Notes: generated by a model not told the origin, from the sequence alone. A stretch of DNA of 64,000 nucleotides from Mesostigma viride (GCA_009746045.1 RPFO01000050.1:4939228-5003227); one strand, 5' to 3'. Positions 10,567 through 21,500 are shown, numbered from the stretch's first letter. A program made the numbers and translations.

Positions 10567-11295
10567 GTGGCAGAGTTAAAGGAGCTGCTGGAGGATCAGA
10601 GGAAGAAAGTGGGGATCCATTGGCAGGATAAATACCAGGGGTGGGAGGTCAAGGGGGACCTGATCCAGAACTTCCTCAACTATTGTAAAATGGTTGAGGA
10701 GGGCAGGGCTCACGGCTTTAATGTTGCTGATAACATAGCCCTGACCAACTGGCTCAAGGTTTCTGGGCTGGATAAGGCTACACGTGGCTCCTTAAAGGTC
10801 ATGTGTGCCCCACACTCAACCCTCAAGGCCTACAAGGTCATAATCAAACAAGCACTCGAGGCAGAGGAGCTGTTTGAGGGTGGAGTGCCAGCAGTGAAGG
10901 CTACCCAGGCAGGTGGGCGTACCCAGGGTGGCTCCAAGACGTCTGAGGCTGACAGAAGCCAAGGAGGGCGTAGGGGCAACCATAACAAGCGCAAGGGAGA
11001 TCATTCACCTGATTCTGACAGGAGGTCACACTCCAAGTCGGTGTTCAGGCGGGTGGGTGGTCAGCCCAAGCAGGGCAACGCGTCTGACAACGGGGGCAGT
11101 GGCCAGGGCAAGTCAAAGATACAATGCTACCTGTGCAAGGGGTGGGGGCACATCAAGAAGGAGTGTCCCAGCTTCAAGAAGTCCCAGGGCCAGGGCAGCA
11201 ACAAGAATAACAACAACAACAAGAAGAACAACAACAAGTCCCAGGCAGGCCAGCCTTCAAAGGGCAGTCAGCAAGAAGACAACAAGGAGCAGTGA
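10540..11295 (+). CDS. gag with CCHC zinc knuckle
   Basis: Open from just after a TAA at 10537 (NKAWSSYVAELKELLEDQRK...) to TGA at 11293; the true start lies upstream in the frameshifted part. The region NYCKMVEEGRAHGFNVADNI..GLDKATRGSLK resembles a capsid helix bundle. A Lys/Gly/Ser-rich segment leads to CYLCKGWGHIKKEC (11125-11166), a perfect CX2CX4HX4C nucleic-acid-binding knuckle. The tail is Asn/Lys-rich (KNNNNNKKNNNKS). Gag packages the element RNA; family identification is firm. Confidence 0.85.
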   Translation, partial: KANKAWSSYVAELKELLEDQRKKVGIHWQDKYQGWEVKGDLIQNFLNYCKMVEEGRAHGFNVADNIALTNWLKVSGLDKATRGSLKVMCAPHSTLKAYKVIIKQALEAEELFEGGVPAVKATQAGGRTQGGSKTSEADRSQGGRRGNHNKRKGDHSPDSDRRSHSKSVFRRVGGQPKQGNASDNGGSGQGKSKIQCYLCKGWGHIKKECPSFKKSQGQGSNKNNNNNKKNNNKSQAGQPSKGSQQEDNKEQ

Positions 11296-11312
11296 CTGTC
11301 TGAGGCAACCCC

Positions 11313-12803
11313 TACACACCTTAATTCAGGGGGAGGCCAGGTGCTCCAATGCAGATTTTATATCTGGGCAACAAGAGGGTGATCTCCAGGTTCAGGTGGC
11401 CCCAGGTCACCTGGAGAGGTACAGGTTCCTATGAAGACGTCCTTGACAGCTGTGCAGCTGTAAGAATGTCTGACCCCATGCATCCTCGTGCTGGGCACGA
11501 GGGTGGACCTCTCATTTTGAGAGAAACCAATGTACAACCACAGAGGGGTGTGAAGGCCTCTGGTGGTATGCATGTGGTCCCTGCTGGCGGTCCAGGTGTT
11601 GGGCATGAGCAGGGTGACTCAGGCTCTGAGTCAGAACAGGATGGAAGTCAGCATGGTGATGCTGGACAACCTGACAGCACAGTCCTGACTGTGCCAGGGA
11701 CTGCTTCCTCTGTGTACCAGGAGTTGGGTGCCCGAATCCACAACATGTTTGGGCATGCCACTTCTCTGTCAAACAACTTTGCCTTCCGTATGGGCAGGGC
11801 ACCCCTTCTTAAGGCGTGTCAGCAAGCTGCCTCACGGTGTAAGTGCCAGTTGTCCTCCAACAAGCCCAGGAAATCACATGCCAAAGCTCTACCTCAGAGC
11901 ATTGGTGATCTGCAGTGTGATATCCAACACATCAGGGGCATGCAACTGTTGGTGTGCGTGGACAGGTACACGAAATACAAGGTGCTAGAGCATTTACCTT
12001 CTATGAAGAACAGGTACTTGCTGGCTGCCCTGCAGAATGTAAGAGCCAAGTTTCCTACCACAAGGATCCAGGTGGACATGCAGTTTCAGCATCTCAAGGG
12101 TGATCCTACCCTTCCTGAGTTGCTGGTTACACCTAGGGAGGCTCATGGGCAGCAGGGTGCTATCGAGAGGGCAATCCAGGAGGTCAAGAAATTGATCATC
12201 TCTGAAGACTGGGTACCCTTGTCTGCACCTGCACTTGTCAGGAGTGCATGGCTGAGGAACGTGGAGCAGCAGCTGAACAGCAGGGTTAACTTCTACTATG
12301 ATGGAGTTGCTGTCAGCCCAATGGGTCTATATCATGGCCTGTGCCCACCACATGTGCTGGAGGGCTGGAAACATGCTGCACATGTCACCTTTGCCAAGCT
12401 GAGGGAGAAGGACCGGGGTTGGAAGATGCTGGAGCCACAAGTGGGTCAGAAGGTCCTAGCTTGGAAGGAACCTAGCCTTTATGGCAAACGTGGTAGCTGG
12501 AGTCCTGGGGTGGTTACCCAGGTTGATGAAGCTAGCCACGCATGCTTGGTCAGCATGGAGGACGAACCAAAGCATGTGCACCGGCTGAGTTGGTCATATG
12601 TCAAGCCTAACCTGATGAATGAGGGCAGTCAGGCACAAGGCTCACAGGATCTGCAGGATTTTCAGGTCCCAGTGACATCACTGACGCAACGACCACATCT
12701 GTTGCAGGGGAATCTGTCAGCCCTGGCCAGGTTGCAGAGGTACTTGTTGAACAGGCTGCAAGGTCAACAGCTGGGGAGTCAACTGTCAAGCCCAAGGCAC
12801 TAA
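11313..12803 (+). CDS. pol part 1: integrase (with a DSCA relic)
   Basis: From an ATG at 11349 (frame open from about 11315): VLDSCAAVRMSDPM at residues 31-44 resembles the copia protease box DSGAt.HM with the Gly changed to Cys. An acidic spacer follows, then an HHCC-like element (H131, H136, C164, C166). The integrase core has Asp191 (QCDIQHI), Asp243 (IQVDMQF) and Glu273 (GAIERAIQEVK). WKEPSLYGKRGSWSPGVV and VHRLSWSYVKPN form the C-terminal barrel-like part. The D-D-E spacing (52 and 30) is slightly short at the second step. The frame closes at 12803, overlapping by about 180 nt the next frame (-1), where the protease/RT continues. Confidence 0.85.
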
Positions 12804-13746
12804 CCAAGCCCAGGGGGACAAGTTTGGCTGGATTGATTGGGGCTCTACAAAGGGCCAAGAAGCAGCCCAAGGTAGCCAAGCTCAGGTGGCATGGCAATCT
12901 GGGGCTGGACACTGCCTTAGAGGTAGACACTAATTCTCAGGTTTCCATCATTGGGACCAGGGCTGCAGCAGGGTACAGCATGTCTGAACCCAGCTATCAG
13001 TTTGTGTCTGACTTCAGTGGCGGGGTACACGTGAAGGTACTGGGTGAGGTATTCATTCCTATCCTTGGACAGGACACTGCTTTTTGTGTCTTGGAGGGCT
13101 ATCAAGGACCTGCTCTTCTGGGGCAGAATTTCCTATGCCAGGATGGGGTAGTGATCACGTCCTCTCTCCTGACTAAGGAAGGGGCTGGTCAGGTCCCACT
13201 GATTAATTTCAGGACCACTCACCTATCACGTGCAGTAACCAGGTCGGTTAAGCGTGTGCAAGTGTGCCAGGGGCAGGAGCCCTTGGTTGATGACCTCATA
13301 CTGCCAGCTGCTAGTCATCCAAGCAGTTTGGGCATTGGTCCTCACTCACTTGCTGGACACAGCCCTATCAACTACCAAGGCCTGGTGAAGCTCATGTCCT
13401 CTCCCATTATGTGTCCCCAGGTCACACTGGGTCTGATTAAATCTGGGGAGGACTGGATCTCCAAGAAATGCGTGGAACCTGTCAATGACCTGCCTCCTGC
13501 ACGACGTCTACTCAAGCTCAAGTTTGTCATCAAGATGAAGGAGGTGGACGGGGTCAAGGTACCACATGTCAGGCCAGTGCTGAATGAGTTCAAGGGTACT
13601 GGTGAGTGCACTGCTGAGGAGTTGTATACCCCTGGCATGTTGCATGATACTTGGAGGCTGCTGCTGTGTGTATTTCTAGGCCTTCTCAACAAGGGCTTGG
13701 ACTATGGCTCAGTGGTGGTAGACTTCAAGAGGGCATTTCTGGAGGG
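12660..13746 (+). CDS. pol part 2: retropepsin-like domain and RT fingers
   Basis: In the -1 frame relative to integrase, SDITDATTTSVAGESVSPGQ begins a linker. Then a retropepsin-like fold: LEVDTNSQVSII (Asp at 12926; DTN instead of DTG/DTS), VHVKVLGEVFIPILGQDTAF and the flap-end word GPALLGQNFL. Copia RT follows: LGLIKSGEDWISKKC, RLLKLKFVIKMKEVDG, and motif A VVVDFKRAFLEG. In Ty1/copia elements the protease normally lies before integrase, so this placement is unusual. The frame is left at about 13745, where the sequence resumes one base back. Confidence 0.75.
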
Positions 13747-14160
13747 GATGCAGATGTGGCACAGGAAAAGTGGGAGGGCAAGACGCCTTTCTATGTTAGG
13801 GTGCCTGCTGTATGGAAAAGGGACATCCACACGGAGTTCCTTAAAATCCTCAAGGGCCTGGAGGGCCTGAGGTCAAGTCCAATAATCTGGAGGGAGACTC
13901 TCAACCGTTTCCTGAAGGAGCATTGCAACTTGAAGGTCTCTCCTGTAGACCCCTGTCTGTTTCTGGGGCAATGGGAAGGCCTGCCAGTGTATGCTTCGCT
14001 GCACGGGGATGACCTACATCTGATAGCTCCCACGTCGTGGCTTAAGGAGCTGATCTCCATCATTAAGTCCAAGTTTCCTCTGGGTAGGGAGCAATGGCAG
14101 GTGGAGAATGAGCCTCTGCTGTTTGTGGGCATGGAGGCCACACTGGTGAAGAAGGGGGGG
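13744..14160 (+). CDS. pol part 3: reverse transcriptase core
   Basis: Continues after AFLEG as DADVAQEKWEGKTPFYVRVP, then LKGLEGLRSSPIIWRETLNR, the copia 'YGLKQ..R.W' region, VSPVDPCLFLGQW, and the catalytic box VYASLHGDDLHLIAP (HGDD instead of YVDD). It ends in LLFVGMEATLVKKGG where a seven-G run at about 14154-14160 shifts the frame. RT copies the element RNA into DNA in cytoplasmic particles. Confidence 0.85.
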
Positions 14161-14168
14161 AGTGGCGT

Positions 14169-14912
14169 ATGCTGCTGGTGGGGGGCAATGATTATCAAGA
14201 GACCCTCATTAGCAAGCTTCCTCCAACCATCACACAGGCACTGTGTCCCATGGTGAGGGGCATGGTTGCTTGGGTGGCAGGCATTTCCAGGCCAGACCTT
14301 ATGGTCATAGCCAGGTTGCCTGATGACATGCTGGTGGAGCTAGGGTCTGCCAAGGTGGCTGATCAGGTCAGGGCTTCATCTGGCATTCTGTTGTCTGCAG
14401 TGGATTTATCACAACCCATTTGCATGGAGCTGTATGTGGATAGCTCAATGGACAGCAGGCAGGTCTCCAAGGTCAGGGGCAGGGCTGCAGGGCTCTTTGT
14501 GCTCAGACAGGAAGGCCTGGGGAGTTTGGTGAGCTGGTTTAGTCGCCTGCACAAACGGGTGGCTGTCAGCAGTGATGTGGCAGAATGCAGGGCTATTTGT
14601 GAAGGCATTCACACAAGCCTTTATCTGAAGGAGTTGCTTCATCAGATGACTTCTAACACTCCTTGGCCACTTCAGGTTACCACTCTTCTAAAAACAGACT
14701 CCATGGGGATGGTGCAGTTTGTGCACAGGCAGATGGCCAGAAGTAGGGACTTGGATTATCTCCTTCTTAAGGAGTTGTCCTCCTTGGCCAATATTGAGCA
14801 TATCCCTGGGGTTGACAATCCTGCTGATGCTTTGACCAAGCTAGTGCAGAAGGCAGCAGTGCAATACAAGGTTCTTCAGTCTCTGATGGACCCATCTCAG
14901 CAAGCTGTCTAA
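14169..14912 (+). CDS. pol part 4: RNase H
   Basis: After the G-run the -1 frame reads MLLVGGNDYQETLISKLPPT, the copia RT-RH connector (PMVRGMVAWVAGISRPDLMV). RNase H follows: ELYVDSSMDSRQVS (Asp), SWFSRLHKRVAVSSDVAECR (Glu), LKTDSMGMVQFVH (Asp), and HIPGVDNPADALTKLVQ. All hallmark words of copia RNase H are present. The stop is at 14910-14912. Confidence 0.9.
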   Translation: MLLVGGNDYQETLISKLPPTITQALCPMVRGMVAWVAGISRPDLMVIARLPDDMLVELGSAKVADQVRASSGILLSAVDLSQPICMELYVDSSMDSRQVSKVRGRAAGLFVLRQEGLGSLVSWFSRLHKRVAVSSDVAECRAICEGIHTSLYLKELLHQMTSNTPWPLQVTTLLKTDSMGMVQFVHRQMARSRDLDYLLLKELSSLANIEHIPGVDNPADALTKLVQKAAVQYKVLQSLMDPSQQAV

Positions 14913-15860
14913 GCTGGTGCTGGTTATAGGGCATTGGAGAGCAGATTGTGTGGTAGTGTCAGCATTGTGACTGGCATAATACCTGTATTTTAGTCTGTAC
15001 TAAGGCTCATGGACCATGGTACACTCACTCTGATTTTAATCAGGATACAGCCAGGTTTTGGCTGGGGTTCATGCTGTTGACTACACAAGGTTGACAGGTC
15101 CATTACAGACCATGTATTCTATTTTAAAAGAAATGTATATTTGTACATACTCTCACAATGGTCTGGGAACCTTTATTCTGGGGTTTATAGGGCGGGGTTC
15201 GATTCCCTGGTATTATGTTTCTACAAGCTGGCCTGTTCAGGTGTTTGCCTGTTCAGACTTCCCTAGTTCCCCAGGGCAGGATTTAATTGTTGCCTATGTG
15301 TTTCATTTTGTCATTTGTTTGCTGTGGCAGTTTACCATCTGGCAAGTAGACGGGCGCCGTAAGACGGGCGCCAATAGACCCCTGTTGAGAGAATGACAGG
15401 CAAACTATTGTAATACGCCTTACTTTGTCAAGTGGTATTTTAATTGTCATGGATTTATTGTACTTATATTGAATATGTACTGGGTTTTATGGGATTAGTA
15501 TCTGGGATTAATGTAACTCACCGCCAGAAGGTCATTGTACTGGAGGCTCTACCGAGGTGATGGGATTAATTCCTGGAGAAGACCTCATAGAATTAACCTG
15601 TATGTATTTAATTTTGTGTGCTTCTAATATCTGGTGGTACTCTGTAATGCCACTTCCATAGGTTTTTATCCATTTCTCATGGAATGGTTTTCCCTGTGGC
15701 AGATCTGTTTCTTTTCCAGTTCCTTAAAAGAAAGGGCTGGGGGAATGGCAATGGCCATTAAAGACATCTGTTCAAGCTTCAAGCTGGAGTGAAGGACATT
15801 TCAAGCTACTTCAAGGGTCCCTGGCAGGGGATGTGATCCCTAAAGAAAAGAAGGGATTGG
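14913..15860 (+). other. 3' noncoding region of the LTR element with purine tract
   Basis: Roughly 950 bp without a convincing ORF. It ends in a purine-rich tract AAAGAAAAGAAGGGA (about 15842-15856) directly before the 3' LTR, the expected plus-strand primer. At 15348-15361 it repeats a 14-bp word (AGACGGGCGCCGTA) found at 10191-10204. Confidence 0.6.
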
Positions 15861-16477
15861 AGTTAACGTAAAGGATTTACGTTAGATGGATAGAGATTGT
15901 TACGCTCTTTCCAACGGCACCTTGAACGCCTCATTTGGTTAAGGAACGTAAAAGTTATGACGTTTCCTAGGCTGTGCCGACAGTACCCGGCGCGCCACTG
16001 TGGGCGCGTACGGACACAGGATGTACAAGTGTCACTTTGATAGTCCGCAGGACGTTGACAGGACTTGTACAGGACTTGATGGTCAATTGATAGGTAGGCG
16101 TGCTGTAGCGCGCCAGGACCTATGAGACAATTGATGCTGACTAGTGTACGGATAGGTCCACAGGACTAGCCGTATGGACAATTGATAGATCTGCGCGCCA
16201 AAGGCGTGCCAGAGTCTGTGTAATCAATTGATTGACAGTTCAGCTGTGACAGTGCAGCTGAATACTTGGACGCGTCCCTAGCAAGCTATATGAGTGACTT
16301 GGTCACACCGGGACGCTAGTTCTTGCGTGCACGTTCTCTTGGCACTGCGACCCTGTCGCCTGTGCTGCGTGCAGTCTTGGAAGTGACGTGACTTACGTCT
16401 GTGTTTCCTTGTTATTAATAAAGGCAACTTCCTGCAAGAACCATGGCGGAATTCGTGGCATTCTCACCCTCTCAACT
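15861..16477 (+). repeat. 3' LTR
   Basis: Pairs with 8672-9288. Differences lie in the early part (two near TTAAGGAACG), the middle (three near GGTCAATTGATAGG and GAGACAATTG) and one six bases before the end. The CCAGT target duplication follows at 16478-16482. Confidence 0.9.
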
Positions 16478-16734
16478 CCAGTTGCTGAATTAAAGAAAAG
16501 CGGTCGTAATCTGGTAGGTACTGTCGCCATTTGTGTTCGTGGCAGGGTTTCTTGGGCTCGGGCGAGGCGCTTGGCGATGGGTTTGCTGGCGATGGATTTG
16601 CGAGCCCAGCCGGCTGGGCAAGGACGATGGCGAGTGGGTTGGGCTGGGAGCCGGAAAGCTCCTAAAAATATCAAACCCCGTTTTGCTTTTGGGGTCGTCA
16701 TAGCTGCTTGTCACGTGCGTAACTTTTCGAAATG

Positions 16735-17360
16735 AATATGGGATGGGGTGGATGGTGTAGCTATCTAGTTCCTAGTTACAGGGTACGTTGCGGGCACCGC
16801 ACAAGCCCGAATCGCTATGCATTGCCAAACTTGGTCACATGCACGTGGAGCCCCCACCGACTGGGGGGTGGTGCCCTTCATTACTGTCTGCCACAGGTAT
16901 CTTTACGTGTCATCTGCCTCAAATTAAATTACAGATCGACAAACCATGGGGCTCCCTGCGGGCGTGAGCCGGCCGGCCGGCCCATCTAGGGTAACGCATG
17001 TCCATATGCCTAGCCTATATGACAGAAGAGTAGTTGGGGTTTTCTAGATTAGCTCAGAGTTCGCTTAGTTCGGTTTCGCGGCTTCACCCACCTCCATCCA
17101 TCCAGCAAGGGAATACATGCTACATGATCTCCCAACGGAGTCATGTTATAATTTCATTTAATTAAATTTAATATGAGGGAAAGTCCAGTGGCGACCTTGC
17201 CGCGCGCGGCTTGGGGCATATCCACGTGAGGACAAAACGCCCAGGCTGTCCGGGCTTGGTGCCAGCTAGTCTGTCTGATGTGTCTACCTGATCTGTGCGG
17301 GCCAGGTGCCCGGCTAGGCGCCCAGGCGCCTGTGCCTAAGAACGTGGGAAACGTATGGCA
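16735..17360 (-). pseudogene. LINE ORF2 end and 3' UTR, interrupted
   Basis: On the minus strand 17222-17360 reads the same sequence as 58316-58460 (AGRH LARTDQVDTS-like). 16735-16985 matches the downstream UTR at 58540-58750. Between them lies a plus-oriented hairpin-A tail (about 17095-17175). So one minus-strand LINE fragment was split by a later insertion in the opposite orientation. Confidence 0.55.
17095..17175 (+). mobile_element. Hairpin-A / TTAA retroelement tail
   Basis: ACATGaTCTCC-CAAC-GGAGTCATGT followed by ATTTAATTAAATTTAAT. The upper stem keeps pairing through an A-T to G-C change relative to the copy at 6641, which supports selection on the hairpin itself. Confidence 0.6.
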
Positions 17361-18160
17361 AATCAGCGCACGTAAAAATCCTTGATCATGCGCGTGATGA
17401 AAACATGGTAAATATTAGTGGTTCGGGCGGTGGGGTCCGCAAACACGTTACTACAGGTATTTATCGCGCGTGTTCTGGTAACGTGTGTATCAAAGAGACA
17501 ACCCTAGTGCAGGCCAGAATTCTGGAGGAATCCGGCGCGGACCACGGTAGCTAGCTCGAGCCTGCTGTTATCTTATCCGCATTTGTCGAGTCATCCAGAA
17601 TGATGGAAATGAATGTAGGCATGCATGGGATACGTGTAGCCATGGACATTAAAAATCATGGCTAGGGCTAAGGTTTCGTGATTGAGACCTAGACGGTGAG
17701 CGAAAAACAACCTCGCGTGATCAGGGCGATTGTGCCTAGCGGCCAGGAGTGCATGTTCAGTTATAAGCACTACTGCTGCGATCGATTTCCTGCCATTTAG
17801 CACGAGTAATCACCCTCGATGGAAATATTAAGTATCACTAGATCATGTTCTACACTCCACCATCCATCCCACCCTACTTATGGAGGATTTATCCATGAGA
17901 CAACCAGCGCAGGCCAGAAATCTTGAGAATCCCAGAATTTAGACCCATGTGACGCAGTTGTGTGTAACTAAATGATTCGTTGATAGGCCACTGCAGGCGT
18001 TGGATGCGGCTGGCCGGTATAGAAACAAATAGGATATGCTAAATTGTATATTCACCTGTCAGCTGTTGCCCGCACGGCGCACAAACACCTCAGTTCGTTC
18101 TTAGGATGAAATCCCACCAGTACACAGTTTGCCAACCAGTCCTGTCCCACAAGTCAATGG
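17361..18160. other. Downstream of PSTK; no gene recognised
   Basis: Sequence after the PSTK stop (minus strand) with no convincing ORF or RNA. A TGACGCAG word at about 17950 resembles the third hairpin type but the stem is poor. Confidence 0.4.
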
Positions 18161-18560
18161 TCATCCAGCTTTCAGCGCATGAATACCGCGCAAGAAGATT
18201 GCCTCTTCCTCTGCCACAACTGCGGCAATCAATTCACCAACATCTCCACTTCTCCTTCTGCCATCTGGCCCTTGAACAACTTGCTTGCCAGATCCCTCTC
18301 GCATGCCCGCCGCTTCCCTCCCCGGCTCCGATGCATCCACTGCTGCCTCCCCCCCCCCTCCTTGCCAGCACATGCACACGCTCCCGCACGCGCTGCACCA
18401 TGGCCTTGCGCGCATCGTTCAATGCCTGGGCAAACTGCCGCCGCCCCTCGAAACCCTCCAGGGGGCAAGGCCTCGCCATGGCCGCTGAGATGGCCTTGCG
18501 GGCGCGCAGGTCCAGCGAATGCTGCAGGTTTGCCGCTGTCTCCAGTGCTGCAGCTGCTCG
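18161..18560 (-). CDS. PSTK: PSTK last exon, apparent 1-nt frameshift
   Basis: After cctgcag: RAAAALETAANLQHSLDLRA then RKAISAAM..FEGRRQFAQALNDARKAMVQ and RVRERVHVL, the PSTK C-terminal helices. A run of ten C on the plus strand (18349-18358) follows. The plausible ending GDVGELIAAVVAEEEAIFLR then GIHALKAG and TGA (18161-18163) is in the next frame. Either a homopolymer length error or a short intron explains it. Confidence 0.6.
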
Positions 18561-21500
18561 CTGCAGGCGCAAGCAGTAACAATATCCATTGCATAGCAAG
18601 CAAACGTGTCTTGAATAGGTCTATATTGTCATATTTAGCGGATGCCAACGGACCAGGAGACCCCTACCGCCGCGGAATCTATGCCGGAGATCCGCTTTCG
18701 AAACCACACTGGAGCTATGCTGAGCTTTTGCGTTTTTTCACGCACCGGCAGTCGACAGCATTTAGTTAAACATTTGCTGCTTGCCTCGCCACTATTGAGC
18801 AGACGCGACAACGCATACCCTGGACCGGAGATGGGTGACCCGAACAAAACTTACTGGATGTGGCAGCCCTTGGCCGCTGGGTTGCCATGTGACCGCTCCC
18901 ATGCTCTACCTATGTGCCGACATGCCCGATTCGGCTATTTCTAGACGTTCCGGCGGCTAATGTAGCCCGACAAAATGGTCCGATAAGCAACCGTTAGCAC
19001 GCACGCGTTATCCGGAAGATATTGGAAGAAAAACCTCATTGAGCGCATTCCTAACCACAGCATCTCAGACCGCGGATGCCAGCAGCGTTCCACCCACCCA
19101 CCCAGCCTCAAGCAGTCCTTGGCGTCGTACCCACCTGGGCGTCCCACTCCACGTCGGGCTCCAACGGCGGTGGTGGCGTGATCCAGTGGGACTCCAGGGA
19201 CGCCAGCAGGGTGTTCAGCCTGCATGGGTCATGGGCAACACGTGGGAAAGAAAGACCCAGCTTCTGGATTTCAACATAGTGGATAAGTGCCGGGGCAACC
19301 AAGCAGATGACCCTGGTTGACCGCACACCTTGCTTGCAAGTATCATGCAGCGGTTTTGTTACCTGTTTAAAAACAGCAGGTGCTCACCAGGCGTGGAACC
19401 AACGTTATGCCCATGGCATCTGCGTGTGTGCAAGCGAGTGCCTCCAAGGGCACTTCGCGTCCCACCGATGCCACGTGTTAACACAAAAGCATGCCAGCAT
19501 GCCTGCCTGATCGCCCACCCCGCCCCGCCCCGCCCCGCCCCGCCCCGCCCCGCCCCGCCCCGCCCCGCCCCGCCCCGCCCCGCCCCGCCCCGCCCCGCCC
19601 CCCCCCGCCCCGCCCCGCCCCGCCCCGCCCCGCCCCGCCCCGCCCCGCCCCGCCTGCTTGCCCACCCATAGGGCAGGCCGCTTCCCCTCCGTTCATTTTG
19701 CTACCCTACTATGTGGTTGCTTTCCTGCTCTCAGCTCTCATGGGGACTCGCAACGAACCCACCCACCAACCGACGCACAGGCTGGTGGGCGTGGGACCGC
19801 AGCTGGCGCCGTCACCAGATGCCTCGCCCCCCGCCGCCGCCCCTGCGCTGGCGGATGTCTCCAGCACGAGCGTGTTGGCCTCCCAGCTGTACTCGTCCCC
19901 CGCCGGTGGCTCCAGGGTGGCGGCCATCCCCCTGAGGACGTGGTCAGGGACAATACTGTCCTGCGCGCGTGCCGCGTTCCTGTTGGCCGCCTCGTCCAGG
20001 TGGCAGCGCAGGAATACCTGCAGGAAGGCGCAGCGAGCTGGCACCGGGGGCACGGGTAGGTGGCCATGTCGGCTGGCAGCGCCTCTCCTCATGTCAGTAA
20101 TCCTCGTACTCATATCTGTCAGGATCCATTCTCAATGTGCGCGCAGCTCTCTTCTCGTGGGCGTCAAGCTCTCTATGCCCATGGCTGCCTCTTGTTGCTA
20201 CCATTGCCAGGTCAGTGCATGGGGGTGGCATTCAGCAGCACATCACAAGCTGTGGAGGCTGAATGGAGCCGCCGGAGCGAGCCAGGCCAAGCACGGGGGT
20301 GGGTGGAACGGCTGTGGAACGGATATGGTACTCCCTTGGGAAACCACACGGTTGATGTACGGCTGCACAAGACACGGGAAGACCCAAGTTGAAACGGCGT
20401 TTCTACATGGCAGCAGTATTCAATAGTGCAGTAGACTTTGTAAACGGTAGCAAAGGCAGCTGAACTAGCTGCACTTGTGATTGCGTGCACGGTGCAAAGA
20501 CCCTTGGGCACACGTAACTAATAACAAAAAGGATGTATAGCGGCACTTTGTAATCCCGGCAAGCACATGTGCATAAGGAAGCTGCCAATTCCTCACCACC
20601 GCCATAGATACTCTCCATGAGGCAACCAGAACAGGCCAGAAATCTGTCATAGATACTCTGCACATGCAGTGACCTGTGACCAAGAGCTAAGAATAGATCC
20701 CACGTAATCCACACACCCCAATGATGAGGTCCATTGTCCCCATTTCTCCACGCCATCAGCCACCAGGAGAGGTGGCACGCGATGCCCATCCGCTGGGATT
20801 GTGCTCGGAAACCATCCGCTGGGATTGTGCTCGGAAACCGACCGCTGGGATTGTGCTAGGAAACCATCCGCTGGGATTGTGCTAGGAAACCATCCGCTGG
20901 GATTGTCCTAGGAAACCATCCGCTGGGATTGTGCTAGGAAATGGTCTGATGGTACGTGCGCCCGCATCTGTCGCATGCCACCCTTCCTGATGATGGCGCA
21001 GTAGCGATGATGATGGATCAGTAGCGATGATGATGGAGCAGTAGCTGTGATGATGGAGCAGTAGCTGTGATGATGGAGCAGTAGCGATGATGATGGAGCA
21101 GTAGCTGTGACGATGGAGCAGTAGCTATGATGATGGAGCAGTAGCTGTGATGATGGAGCAGTAGCTGTGATGATGGAGCAGTAGCGATGATGATGGAGCA
21201 GTAGCTGTGATGATGGAGCAGTAGCTGTGATGATGGGGCAGTAGCTGTGATGATGGAGCAGTAGCTGTGATGATGGAGCAGTAGCGATGATGATGGAGCA
21301 GTAGCTGTGACGATGGAGCAGTAGCTATAATGATGGAGCAGTAGCTGTGACGATGGAGCAGTAGCTATACTGATGGAGCAGTAGCTATAATGATGGAGCA
21401 GTAGCTGTGATGATGGAGCAGTAGCTGTGATGATGGAGCAGTAGCTATAATGATGGAGCAGTAGCTGTGATGATGGAGCAGTAGCTGTGATGATGGAGCA

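Larger units (their letters stand above)
8672..16477 (+). mobile_element. Ty1/copia-type LTR retrotransposon, complete with LTRs and TSD
   Basis: A 7806-bp element bounded by two 617-bp LTRs and a 5-bp direct repeat CCAGT (8667-8671 and 16478-16482). Internal order on the plus strand: extra ORF (9313-10023), broken gag start (10186-10566), gag with zinc knuckle (10540-11295), integrase (11313-12803), retropepsin plus RT start (12660-13746), RT (13744-14160), RNase H (14169-14912), long 3' noncoding region, purine tract, 3' LTR. RT/RNase H words (VVVDFKRAFLEG, GDDLHLIA, AVSSDVAECRAI, VDNPADALTKLV) are copia-like. Six differences between the LTRs indicate recent insertion, yet the coding region needs several frame changes, so this copy looks defective or carries assembly indels. 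Confidence 0.9.

Noticed and set aside
15187-15212. tRNA-like T-arm GGTTCGATTCC
   Set aside because: A perfect B-box word, but no acceptor, D or anticodon arms fit upstream; it lies in the 3' noncoding part of the LTR element.
18642-18944. 100-codon plus-strand frame
   Set aside because: Lies within the PSTK intron 18561-19134, antisense, with no recognisable domain or codon bias.
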